Shown here piece by piece: positions 25,260 to 32,710 of a DNA stretch of 34,248 nt (position 1 is the first letter of the stretch; every line of letters begins with the position of its first letter). Origin of the DNA: Candidatus Zhuqueibacterota bacterium (GTDB lineage: Bacteria > Zhuqueibacterota > Zhuqueibacteria > Zhuqueibacterales > Geothermadaptataceae); assembly GCA_015485525.1 (NCBI GenBank), contig WFTM01000403.1:1-34248 (forward strand). The letters run 5' to 3'. The notes under the pieces were generated by a model. The model was not told the DNA's origin and searched no databases. It worked only from the letters and a program-made list of their open reading frames with translations. Position numbers and translations under genes: made by a program.

Positions 25260-26201
25260 ATGGAAGTTAAAGATTACTATCATATATTGGGTGTTTCTGA
25301 AAATGCGAGCGCTGATGAAATCAAAAAGGCGTATCGTGTTCTGGCAAAGAAATATCACCCTGATGCCAATGCACAGGATGCGGCAGCAGAAGCCAAATTT
25401 AAAGATATTTCCGAAGCTTACGCGGTTTTGAGCGATGATGAGAAGCGAAAAAAATATGACCAGTTGCGCCGTTTCGGCAGCGCGCAGCCTGGTGGGGGGG
25501 ACTGGTTCTCGTTTGACCCGAGCACGTTCCGTCGCTCCGGCGGCGCAGCTCCATTTGAGGAGTTTGGTTTTTCTCAGACAGGCGGCATATCGATCTCAGA
25601 CCTGTTGAAAGAACTCTTTGGTTTTGAAGGCATGGCCCGCGATCACGGTGCTGCAAGCCGCCCGCGGCCACAGGCGAGAAAGCGCCAACAGCAGACAGCC
25701 GAAATCGCTATCTCACTGGAAGACGCGGTGCTCGGTACGACCAAATTGGTAGAAGTCACTTCGACACGCAAATGCGGGCGCTGCCATGGCACGGGCAATG
25801 TTTTGGGCAAAACCTGCCCGACGTGCCAGGGCACCGGCAAAATCAAGGCGCGGAAGAAGATCAAACTGAAAATACCTGCCGGAGTTGAGGATGGCCACAA
25901 GATGGTCCTGCGCGGCATGGGCAGCGATACTTCGGGAAAAGGCAACAATGACCTCTATGTGATCGTACGCATCAAGCCGCATAAGTTTTTTAAACGCCGC
26001 GGCAACGATATCCACTGTGAAGTTCCTGTGGATGATACGGTGCTGCAGAAGGGCGCCCGCATCCGGGTGAAAACGATCGAAGGGAAAAAAGTCGAGGTGA
26101 CGATCCCGCCGAATACGGAAAAAGGCAAGGTCTTTCGTCTGCCCGGCCTTGGGGTGAAGAAAAACGGCAGCGCCGGCGCGCAGTACGTCAAAGTCGTTTG
26201 A
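25260..26201 (+). CDS. DnaJ-like co-chaperone with reduced zinc-binding region
   Basis: A 313-residue Hsp40 that hands unfolded proteins to DnaK. I start at ATG 25260 ([17 protein letters not shown]); the ORF-track start at 25233 is TTG. The J-domain (about 1-70) has the HPD motif in KYHPDAN. A Gly/Phe-rich linker follows (about 72-140). The zinc region has only two CxxCxGxG repeats (CGRCHGTG at 172 and CPTCQGTG at 186), where canonical DnaJ has four. This leaves one zinc site. The C-terminal substrate-binding domains follow ([19 protein letters not shown], then [16 protein letters not shown]). It is intermediate between DnaJ and CbpA, which has no zinc site. It lies between two htrA genes. 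The 225-nt gap before it shows no clear element. Confidence 0.9.
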   Translation: MEVKDYYHILGVSENASADEIKKAYRVLAKKYHPDANAQDAAAEAKFKDISEAYAVLSDDEKRKKYDQLRRFGSAQPGGGDWFSFDPSTFRRSGGAAPFEEFGFSQTGGISISDLLKELFGFEGMARDHGAASRPRPQARKRQQQTAEIAISLEDAVLGTTKLVEVTSTRKCGRCHGTGNVLGKTCPTCQGTGKIKARKKIKLKIPAGVEDGHKMVLRGMGSDTSGKGNNDLYVIVRIKPHKFFKRRGNDIHCEVPVDDTVLQKGARIRVKTIEGKKVEVTIPPNTEKGKVFRLPGLGVKKNGSAGAQYVKVV

Positions 26202-26298
26202 ACCGGCCGGTAGAGTACCCGGCTCAGATGTCTCACAATTTTGCTTTCCTCATTTCAGCGCTGCCCGCAGACGCTGTTCTTCTATTGGGAGGTTCCCC

Positions 26299-27819
26299 AT
26301 GTATATCAGCAAAAAAATGCTCGTGCTGATGGCTTTTGCCGTGGTTCTGGGTACGATCATCGGGCTGGTGATCGCATCCAGTCTGAATTTTACCCCGGAC
26401 ACAAAGGCGGGCGTGTACCTGTTCCGCGAGAATATTGCCCTGGGGGATAACGCCGGGCGGGTAGAGGAAAATGATGATCTGCTGCAGTCGCGCCGGGCGT
26501 TCGTTGCGGTGGCACGGCTGGTGACGCCATCGGTTGTGAGCATTACCAGCGAGCGTCAAGTTGAGCGCACGGCCCGCGATTTTTTCCACTTCTGGCGTGA
26601 TGACAGAGAAGATGACAACAGCGACGAGCAGCCACGTACTGAACGACAGAGCGGCCTCGGCTCCGGCGTTATCATCCACTCTGATGGCTACATCGTCACC
26701 AACAATCACGTCATCGAAGGCGCTGATAAAATCTACGTGACGATCGACCGCCAGCGCTACGATGCTGAGATCGTCGGGCGGGATACCTCCACGGATCTGG
26801 CTGTCATCAAGATCGAGGCTGATTCGTCTTTGCCGGCAATCGCTATCGGCAATTCGGACAAGATCGAGGTGGGGGAGTGGGTGTTGGCAGTGGGCAATCC
26901 TTTTTCCATTGCTCTGCAGCATACGATCACTGCTGGAATCGTCAGCGGTATCGGCAGGGCGAATGTACTGGGCAGAAATATCGAATATGAAGATTTCATT
27001 CAGACAGATGCGGCTATCAATCCCGGCAACAGTGGCGGCGCGCTGGTCAATCTCAGGGGCGAGCTTATCGGCATCAACACGGCGATTTATTCGCGCGGGA
27101 TGAGCAGTGGCAACATCGGTATCGGTTTCGCAATTCCATCCAACCTCGTTTCCTTTGTCGCCAGGCAGTTGATCGCCGGGGGGCGTGTTATCCGCGGCTG
27201 GCTGGGCGTGCAGATTTCTTCCCTGGATATGAAAACAGCGCGTGCCTATGGCCTGAAGCGCCCTCTCGGGGCCCTGGTTTCAGGTAAACCCACCGGGCCG
27301 GCAGCGGCCGCGGGCGTGATGGAACGAGATATCATCGTTGGCTTTGCCGGCGTCGCTATCAAAGACCACAACCACCTCATGCACGTTGTTGCCCGGCATA
27401 AGCCGGGAGAGGAAGTGCCGGTGGAGGTCATCCACGAGAACGGTGAACGCGAAACCCTGACCGTGGTGCTGGGCGACCGCGATGCCAGTCTATACAGCGA
27501 GAGCCGTGCACGGCAGGAGCAACGCCGGCGCAGCCAGGGTCTGATCCCGGGTTTGACTCTGCGTACCCTCGACGCCGAGCTCGCCCGCATGCTGCGCATC
27601 GATCCGGGTGTTTCCGGGCTGGTAATTCTCGAAGTTGACAAAAACAGCGAGGCTGCCTCCGAGGGTGTGGAGCCCGGTGATATCATTACAGCGGTCAATG
27701 GCACACAGGTCGCGGCTTTGTCTGATTTGGAAGAGATATTACAAGGGGATGAGGAGAATTTGCTGGTACAGCTTCTGCGGGATGGAGAAAAGTTTTTTGT
27801 GGCTCTGAATGTGGAATAG
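26299..27819 (+). CDS. HtrA/DegQ-like serine protease with two PDZ domains
   Basis: A 506-residue envelope protease/chaperone. The N-terminus has one hydrophobic helix (MLVLMAFAVVLGTIIGLVIASS, about 7-28) with no obvious cleavage motif, so it may stay membrane-anchored. The protease domain (about 65-290) has the full triad: NNHVIEG (His137), TDLAVIKI (Asp166) and NPGNSGGALVN (Ser245). Two PDZ domains follow (about 295-395, PLGALVSGKPTGPAAAAGV; about 415-506, SGLVILEVDKNSEAASEGV). A good GGGAGG ribosome site is present. It lies 97 nt after the dnaJ-like gene. It is similar to the HtrA at 23590 through the core and is probably an old paralogue; this copy keeps the standard triad. Confidence 0.95.
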   Translation: MYISKKMLVLMAFAVVLGTIIGLVIASSLNFTPDTKAGVYLFRENIALGDNAGRVEENDDLLQSRRAFVAVARLVTPSVVSITSERQVERTARDFFHFWRDDREDDNSDEQPRTERQSGLGSGVIIHSDGYIVTNNHVIEGADKIYVTIDRQRYDAEIVGRDTSTDLAVIKIEADSSLPAIAIGNSDKIEVGEWVLAVGNPFSIALQHTITAGIVSGIGRANVLGRNIEYEDFIQTDAAINPGNSGGALVNLRGELIGINTAIYSRGMSSGNIGIGFAIPSNLVSFVARQLIAGGRVIRGWLGVQISSLDMKTARAYGLKRPLGALVSGKPTGPAAAAGVMERDIIVGFAGVAIKDHNHLMHVVARHKPGEEVPVEVIHENGERETLTVVLGDRDASLYSESRARQEQRRRSQGLIPGLTLRTLDAELARMLRIDPGVSGLVILEVDKNSEAASEGVEPGDIITAVNGTQVAALSDLEEILQGDEENLLVQLLRDGEKFFVALNVE

Positions 27820-27902
27820 ATGGCCGGCTCCTTTCCCTGAGTCGAGATGGGGATCGTATCTTGCCGGGAATTTTTCTTCCCCTACGACTGCCACCGTTGC
27901 AA

Positions 27903-28174
27903 ATCCTTTTTTATCTCTCGCAGAGCCGCGGAGTTTTTTAGTTATTGTTTTTTTGTGTTTAGCGCTTTGGTTATGGCTGTGGAGTCAGGTGAAATTGGTG
28001 AGTGTAGGGGCAGGGTAAATCGTGTACCAGGAACGTTTTATTCTGTCAGGGGCCTGGGTATCCAGTTAACTCGGCAAACCGGGTCCGGCTCAGATACCGG
28101 CATGTGTCATTCCGGCCAAGCGAAGCGCAGTGCCGGAATCTCATCTTTTCGGGCACGTGCCTTAGTCAGGGAGA
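27903..28174 (+). repeat. Tandem intergenic repeat, unit 1
   Basis: The unit starts ATCCTTTTTTATCTCTCGC, then CGCAGAG/CGGAGTTTTTTAG, then GGTGAAATTGGTG, AGGGGCAGGGTAAATCGTG, ACCAGGAACGTTTTATT and the R-type block ATCCAGTTAACTC through GGGCACGTGCC (28060-28173). The latter aligns in reverse complement with the repeats at 21 kb. The ORFs called across it are translations of the repeat, not genes. The 83 bases before it (27820-27902) show nothing else. Confidence 0.8.
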
Positions 28175-28456
28175 ATCCTTTTTTATTTCTCGCAGAGACG
28201 CGGGGCGCGCGGAGTTTTTTAGTTTTTGTTCTTTTGTGCTTTGCGTGGTTTGGTTTTGGCTGTGGGGGCAGGTGAAATTGGTGGCTTTAGGGGCAGGGTA
28301 AATCGTGTACCAGGAACGTTTTATTTCGTCAGGGGGCCGGGTATCCAGTTAACTCAGCAAACCGGGTCCGGCTCAGATACCGGCATGTATCATTCCGGCC
28401 AGGCGAAGCGCAGTGCCGGGATCTCATCTTTTCAGGCAGGTGCCTGAGTCTGGGAG
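28175..28456 (+). repeat. Tandem intergenic repeat, unit 2
   Basis: A full second copy, about 280 bp long, with the same order of segments as unit 1 and scattered substitutions. Inner hairpin arms ATTCCGGC/GCCGGGAT surround AAGCG-type sequence (unit 1 has the perfect ATTCCGGC/GCCGGAAT). The R-type block is 28342-28456. Confidence 0.8.
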
Positions 28457-28615
28457 ATTCCTTTTTGATCTCTCGCAGAGACGCGGAGCGCGCAGAGTTT
28501 TTTTAGTTTTTGGTTTTTTTTGCTTAGTGATTTGGTTGTGGCTGTGGGAGCAGGTGATATTGGTGATTTTGGGGGCAGGGTAAATCGTTTACTACGACGT
28601 TTTATTCTGTCAGGG
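28457..28615 (+). repeat. Tandem intergenic repeat, unit 3 (partial)
   Basis: It starts ATTCCTTTTTGATCTCTCGC and follows the first half of the unit to about GACGTTTTATTCTGTCAGGG, then leaves the pattern; the R-type block is missing. It is followed by GTCACACCGC, half of the double-hairpin repeat seen at 1053 and 7400. The remaining bases to 28705 show nothing else. Confidence 0.75.
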
Positions 28616-28705
28616 AGATCGTCACACCGCACACTCATCCTTCCAAATCTGCCACTGCAAATCTCCTTGGCCGGCCGGGGTGCTGAATCCTGCTCAATCT
28701 GCATG

Positions 28706-28729
28706 ATGTGAGGAAGAGCGTCCTCACAT
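28706..28729 (-). terminator. Perfect hairpin at the end of the merR-like gene
   Basis: ATGTGAGGA and TCCTCACAT, perfect 9-bp arms with a 6-nt loop, abut the stop codon of the minus-strand gene. No T-run follows on that strand, so it may be an mRNA end-stabilising hairpin rather than an intrinsic terminator. Confidence 0.5.
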
Positions 28730-29134
28730 TCAGGAAGCCTCTTCGAGGTAGGCCAGCAGTGGGCACTCTTCCTGGGATTCCGTATTCGAACACGAAGCAG
28801 AGAGTTGCCGCAGGGCGCTGAGTACGCGCTGTAAATCACGGATTTTTTCTTCGATGTGCTGGATTTTCGCCTCAGCCTGCTGCCGGACTTCGTCGCAGCT
28901 TCTGTGCTCGGCAACGCGCAGATCGAGCAGTTCAGCGATCTCCCGCAGGGAAAATCCCAACTCCTGGGCCCTTTTGATGAAACGAATGCGCTGTACCGCC
29001 TCCGGAGGATACTGGCGGTAACCGGACTCCCGGCGCGGCGGCACAGGCAAGAGTCCCTTGCGTTCGTAATAGCGGATGGTTTCGATGTTTACACCGGCAC
29101 GTTTGGCCAGCCTGCCTGTCGTCAGTGTTTGCAT
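28730..29134 (-). CDS. MerR-family regulator with mercury-type cysteine triad
   Basis: A 134-residue DNA-binding regulator. The N-terminus is a winged helix (LTTGRLAKRAGVNIETIRYYERKGLL), followed by PPRRESGYRQYPPEAVQRIRFI and the long dimer helix. The metal-site cysteines match those of Hg-sensing MerR: one near residue 80 (HRSCDEV) and a C-x8-C pair near the end (ASCSNTESQEEC), where Tn501-type MerR has Cys82, Cys117 and Cys126. The spacing of the last two is identical to MerR, and unlike ZntR (CC...C) or CueR (short loop). Hg(II) or a related soft metal is therefore the likely signal. No merT/P/A, efflux pump or other metal gene lies nearby. A good GAGGGA ribosome site precedes the ATG. Confidence 0.9.
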   Translation of the reverse strand: MQTLTTGRLAKRAGVNIETIRYYERKGLLPVPPRRESGYRQYPPEAVQRIRFIKRAQELGFSLREIAELLDLRVAEHRSCDEVRQQAEAKIQHIEEKIRDLQRVLSALRQLSASCSNTESQEECPLLAYLEEAS

Positions 29135-29155
29135 TATTCCCTCACGTTTCTATCC

Positions 29156-29170
29156 TGTGAAAAGCTCACA
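29156..29170. promoter_or_regulatory. Inverted repeat just upstream of the merR-like gene
   Basis: TGTGA-AAAGC-TCACA lies 21 nt before the ATG. It resembles a CRP/FNR half-site pair, but the spacer is 5 instead of 6. A second palindrome ATGCCCGGGCAT lies at 29180-29191. Neither is a classical mer operator. Confidence 0.35.
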
Positions 29171-29228
29171 AACCTACCGATGCCCGGGCATGCGCCTGGT
29201 GCTCCTGTATCAAACATAATTTGATGCG

Positions 29229-29342
29229 CTCTTCCTCAGATTGTGTGGATTATCATTTTTGCAAATCCGGGCGGTGTTGGGGGTTGTAAAAGTGATATTT
29301 GTCCTCGGCCCAATTTTCGGCATTGTTAACGATATATTTTGG
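29229..29342 (+). repeat. Long dispersed repeat, copy 2 (partner at 4093-4215)
   Basis: It aligns along its whole length with the reverse complement of 4093-4215. It is in the 633-bp gap between merR and the CBS gene. Beyond 29342 the match is lost, but GCGTTGCCA recurs at 29374-29382 and, inverted, at 4010-4018. Confidence 0.8.
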
Positions 29343-29418
29343 TTTTGTTGCGAATGCTGTGTTCGCACTCATCGCGTTGCCAGAATTTTTGTGCTGAGTC
29401 AAGGAACGTATCGGATTT

Positions 29419-29436
29419 CGCGACATGAATGTCGCG
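29419..29436. repeat. CGCGACAT palindrome, copy 2
   Basis: CGCGACAT-GA-ATGTCGCG, perfect 8-bp arms, with the same core as the copy at 3636-3663. Confidence 0.8.
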
Positions 29437-29460
29437 TTACAATCTGGGCACTACCCGTAC

Positions 29461-29478
29461 CGCGACATTTATGTCGCG
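29461..29478. repeat. CGCGACAT palindrome, copy 3
   Basis: CGCGACAT-TT-ATGTCGCG, only 24 nt after copy 2 and preceded by GTAC, as at 3636. Bases 29479-29767 have no further feature I can support; the overlapping ORFs there are not credible. Confidence 0.8.
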
Positions 29479-29767
29479 CCACAGCCTGGCTCTTTAATGA
29501 ATGCTGAAAAACGTGCTCCCGCTGAAGAGAAGAGCTTACTCTGTGAAAGGCGTAAGCTTTCCGGCATTGTCTGGCACGGCTGCTCGGGTGTCAGACAGGC
29601 GCATAATCAGGCGCCGATGGTGTGCTGCTGTAAAATGGTACAATATACATCTGCGATTTGCAACGTTCATCTTTTTCGATTTATTCGCAAAGCCGCGTTT
29701 TGCGCAGGAAATTTGTGTTTGTTCGGGGGAGGTATCCTCGCCCCGGTGGCGTGGCCGGTGAGTCTGT

Positions 29768-30214
29768 TCAGGTGCTGTAGTGGGCTGCGCGGTACCAGTG
29801 CCGCGCGATACCGGATGTGGTGATAAATCCCAGCAGCCGCGAGTCCGCAGCGAGCACGGGTAATTCGTGCAGATGGTGGCGCAGGCACAGATCAAGGGCG
29901 GTTTTCAGCGTTGTATGCTCCGTGACCGACACGAAGCGTTTTTGCATGATCGCGGCGGCAGTCAGGTCATTGAGGCTGGCCGGCAGCGCCTGCTCCGGGG
30001 TCTGATGGAAATCAGCGCAGTGGAACAGCGTGCGGAAAACGGTCTTGCGTGAAATCAGGCCCAGCAATTCGTTTTGCTCATCGATGACGCACAGGTGGCT
30101 CAAGGTATTCTGGCGCTCATAGTACTGCACCAGTTTTGCCACCGGGGTTTTGGCAGGTACGAGAACGGCTTTGCGGTAGGGCTTCAGGGAAGCTACCCGG
30201 CGTTGCATGATCAT
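29768..30214 (-). CDS. CBS-domain pair protein
   Basis: A 148-residue cytoplasmic protein made of two CBS motifs, which together usually bind adenosine nucleotides such as AMP or ATP and report energy state. CBS1 is about 5-65 (VLVPAKTPVAKLVQYYE, SHLCVIDEQNELLGLISRKT) and CBS2 about 85-140 (VSVTEHTTLKTALDLCLRHH, LHELPVLAADSRLLGFITTS). No catalytic domain is attached, so it is probably a regulator of another protein. The start at 30214 is supported by AAGGAGGTGATCC, a near-complete match to the 16S anti-SD sequence, so strong translation is expected. It lies 193 nt downstream of the universal stress gene on the same strand, a combination often seen in energy-stress neighbourhoods. Confidence 0.9.
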   Translation of the reverse strand: MIMQRRVASLKPYRKAVLVPAKTPVAKLVQYYERQNTLSHLCVIDEQNELLGLISRKTVFRTLFHCADFHQTPEQALPASLNDLTAAAIMQKRFVSVTEHTTLKTALDLCLRHHLHELPVLAADSRLLGFITTSGIARHWYRAAHYST

Positions 30215-30407
30215 AGGATCACCTCCTTCATTTTGTCACGGCAGGAAAGTGTGCCCTCCGGAGAAGGTGATTCTGGAACCGGTGTGTCCGGCGCCAGCCG
30301 GGGTGTCTGTGGAGAGGGCGTTTGTTATACCTCTGCTCATGCAATGCGTTCCCGGAGTTTTGCGTGTCACCCATCTGCCCGAAGCAACCGGGAGCAGGCA
30401 GCAGGAA

Positions 30408-31541
30408 CTACAACAGCGGGTTGCGAAAACGCGCCTCAGCCTCGACGTTCTGTTCCCACAGCCGCCGGCGGATCATCTCAGCTTGTTTGCGGAAGCGTTC
30501 GGCCTCTTCTTTGCGGCCGAGGCGGTCCGAGGCAATGGCAAGCCCTTCGATCGCAGGAACGTAGGTCATGTCGAGATCGACGCAGATGTTGAATTCGTGT
30601 ACAGCCTCTTGCACAAATCCCTGCTCGAGCAGGCGTTTACCCTCGCGAAAATGTGTTTCCAGTGAGTCGATTTTGTGTTCGAGCTTCACCCGGAATGCAT
30701 CTTCGGATTTTGTCGTGATCAGGGCACAGGGCAGATGATGCAGGACTTTTTCCGTCACACTGCCGAGCAGCAGGCGCGAGAGTCCGTTCTTACCGGTTGA
30801 GCCCATCACCACGAGATCGATCTCATTCTTTTTGATCATATCGAGGATAACATCTCCGGGTTTCCCCGGGATGATCTCCTTCCGCCATTTGATATCTGAG
30901 AGGGTGAAGGTTTCCACAAAGCTGTCGAATTTTTTCTTCTCATACTCAGCATGCGCTTCCTGTTCCTCGGGAGGCAACATGTTGGTGCTGATCAGCAACG
31001 CCGGCAGCGGCTGGATGGCATGCAGAATTGTCAGCTCTGCTTTGAAGGCGTGGGAGAGATGGATCGCATTGTTCAGCGCTCTGCGCGAGCACATGGAGCG
31101 ATCCACCGGGCAGAGGATACGGCGTGGAACCAGGGGGGTATCTTTCCGCACCACCCAGACCGGTTTGCGCGATTTCCGCACCACTTTTTGAGCCGTTACC
31201 CCGGCATGGTGGTGCGCCTCGCCAGCACCGAGGATAATCACGTTGGCATCATACTTTTCCGCACACCAGATGATTCGATCAAAAGGTGCCCCGAAGGTGA
31301 TGACGATGTCGGTATCCGCCACACCTTTCTTGCGAAGTTCGCCTGCCAGCTCCTGTAGTTTTTCATTGGCTGCGTTTTGCACATATTCGAAAATATGCGC
31401 AGGCAGGCCCGTGTCGTGAATGACATGCAGCAGGGTGACGGAAGACTGGAACCGGCGTGCGACTTCGGCCGCGACTTCTAACGCCTGAGCGGAGGATTCC
31501 CCAAAATCAGTTGCTGCGATGATACGTTCGATGAGCTTCAT
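30408..31541 (-). CDS. Tandem universal stress protein with C-terminal TPR-like tail
   Basis: A 377-residue cytoplasmic protein. UspA domain 1 (about 1-140) starts MKLIERIIAATDFGESS but its ATP loop is degraded (GAGEAHHHAGVTAQKVV lacks the final G-S). UspA domain 2 (about 142-290) carries the full ATP-binding motif G-x2-G-x9-G-S (GSTGKNGLSRLLLGSV). The last 80 residues form two helix pairs with a TPR look (HFREGKRLLEQGFVQEAVHEFNICVDL). Usp proteins help survival under starvation and oxygen or energy stress. The pairing of one degraded and one intact ATP site is usual for tandem Usps; the tail is less so and may bind partners. A good GGAGGTG ribosome site is present. Confidence 0.93.
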   Translation of the reverse strand: MKLIERIIAATDFGESSAQALEVAAEVARRFQSSVTLLHVIHDTGLPAHIFEYVQNAANEKLQELAGELRKKGVADTDIVITFGAPFDRIIWCAEKYDANVIILGAGEAHHHAGVTAQKVVRKSRKPVWVVRKDTPLVPRRILCPVDRSMCSRRALNNAIHLSHAFKAELTILHAIQPLPALLISTNMLPPEEQEAHAEYEKKKFDSFVETFTLSDIKWRKEIIPGKPGDVILDMIKKNEIDLVVMGSTGKNGLSRLLLGSVTEKVLHHLPCALITTKSEDAFRVKLEHKIDSLETHFREGKRLLEQGFVQEAVHEFNICVDLDMTYVPAIEGLAIASDRLGRKEEAERFRKQAEMIRRRLWEQNVEAEARFRNPLL

Positions 31542-31650
31542 AAGGCACCTCCATTGAGAAAGAGAGCGTATTCATCGAGGCCGGGGCAGCCGGAATACGG
31601 AGGACCCCGCTACCGCATCGCCTCCCCCGGCCCGCTTACCCTTACTGGTG

Positions 31651-32205
31651 TTACGGCGTTGTTTTGTAAGCCTCCGGCGCGCGGATAAAAACATCCTTGC
31701 AGGCGCTGCACTCGAAATAATAGGTCATGCCGAGATACTCAAACCAATTATCCTTTTCCTTGGCCTGTCTGGATGAAACCAGAGCCCCGCAAACCGGGCA
31801 GACAGCATCTGCCTCAGACGCAGGGATGGCCGGCTGCAGGCTGGCGTGCAGCTCCGCGACATAAACGCTGACCAGTTGGATGTCCTTTTCTGTCAGCTCG
31901 ATTGGCGGCATATCTGTTTCCTCGATAAAGCGCAGGTGTGCCCGAACCAAAAGGCTGTCACCGGCGATGAAGGGATTGGTCAGGTCCGGAACCAGTACCT
32001 CACGCCCTTCGATCACCTGCATGTGATCTTCGCCTTTGATATGGCATCGTGAACATTTATTCTTTTCAAAGATGAGTTTGCCCTGCAGCGCATTTTCACT
32101 CAGAACCGCCTTGACACCTTCTTTCTCCGTCGCTGGTTTCTGGCAGGCGCTGATGGATAGCAAGAAAATGAAAAGGATCAGGATAACAGGCAGGCTGTTT
32201 TTCAT
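31651..32205 (-). CDS. Lipoprotein c-type cytochrome fused to a YHS-like metal domain
   Basis: A 184-residue envelope lipoprotein: signal peptide with lipobox ISAC (Cys21). Residues about 36-120 form a monohaem cytochrome c with CSRCH (51-55) and a likely distal ligand in DMPPIEL. Residues about 133-180 form a YHS-type domain: VCPVCGALV, a spacer, YLGMTYYFECSACKDVF, then PEAY. YHS domains bind metals such as copper or heavy metals, and occur in metal ATPases and MerR-linked proteins. A cytochrome c-YHS fusion on a lipid anchor suggests redox coupled to metal handling in the periplasm. The gene stands 109 nt upstream of the stress gene on the same strand. The substrate and electron partner are unknown. 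Confidence 0.85.
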   Translation of the reverse strand: MKNSLPVILILFIFLLSISACQKPATEKEGVKAVLSENALQGKLIFEKNKCSRCHIKGEDHMQVIEGREVLVPDLTNPFIAGDSLLVRAHLRFIEETDMPPIELTEKDIQLVSVYVAELHASLQPAIPASEADAVCPVCGALVSSRQAKEKDNWFEYLGMTYYFECSACKDVFIRAPEAYKTTP

Positions 32206-32326
32206 GGTGATTCTCCACTAAGTTTCGACCGCCCGTTGTTTTTGCCGGATGCACGTCCGAACAGGATGGGCCTGTTTCAGCGGCCAGCGGTAAGGTGACG
32301 TTTTGTTTTTTAGGCTTGTCTCCGGG

Positions 32327-32710
32327 TCACGGCGAAGCAGAGTCGATGGAAGATGACCCGGCTGTTGTTTTCAGTCTATTCAGAATCGTATGCAGCATCT
32401 TTTTTTCTTTTTTCAGTTTTTCCCGCCAGTGCGAAGATTGGCTGCGCCGTATTTCGGCCGGCAGTTCATGTAATATGGTTGTGATCAGCGAGCGAAGTGT
32501 TTCGGCATCCTCTGCAGAAAAATCGGTGGGATTCTCATGCGCTGTTATCAGCAGCTCATGCACGTGCTGCAGTTGCCGCTTTTTGATTTTGAGGTCTTCT
32601 TTGTAGCCGGAAACATCAGCGTGCCGGATTTCGACGTAGTATTCGGCAATGCGGTCTTCGATGAGAGGGAGGAGAAGGTTGAACTCTTCGCGGGTGAGCT
32701 GGACTTGCAT
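32327..32710 (-). CDS. Small helical protein of unknown function
   Basis: I do not recognise this family. The start at 32710 is supported by GGAGGTG 6 nt upstream; the track start at 32782 has no such site. The 127-residue product is charged and helical throughout, with no signal peptide, membrane segment or cysteines: MQVQLTREEFNLLLPLIEDR, then KEDLKIKKRQLQHVHELL, and a C-terminal Lys-rich helix followed by a Ser-rich tail. It could be a small scaffold or nucleic-acid-binding helper. It lies 121 nt upstream of the cytochrome-YHS gene on the same strand. Codon use looks like its neighbours. Confidence 0.7.
   Translation of the reverse strand: MQVQLTREEFNLLLPLIEDRIAEYYVEIRHADVSGYKEDLKIKKRQLQHVHELLITAHENPTDFSAEDAETLRSLITTILHELPAEIRRSQSSHWREKLKKEKKMLHTILNRLKTTAGSSSIDSASP

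Noticed and set aside
27847-28447. Three overlapping ORFs (142, 65 and 73 residues) in the tandem repeat
   Set aside because: They share the same repeated peptide because the DNA repeats; no codon or start-site support.
21024-28615. CRISPR array
   Set aside because: The repeats here are long (about 180-280 bp), few and unevenly spaced, with no short direct repeats and no cas genes.
29425-29823. ORFs at 29241-29507, 29425-29823 and 29501-29761
   Set aside because: They cross the long repeat and the CGCGACAT palindromes, overlap each other, and have no family match.
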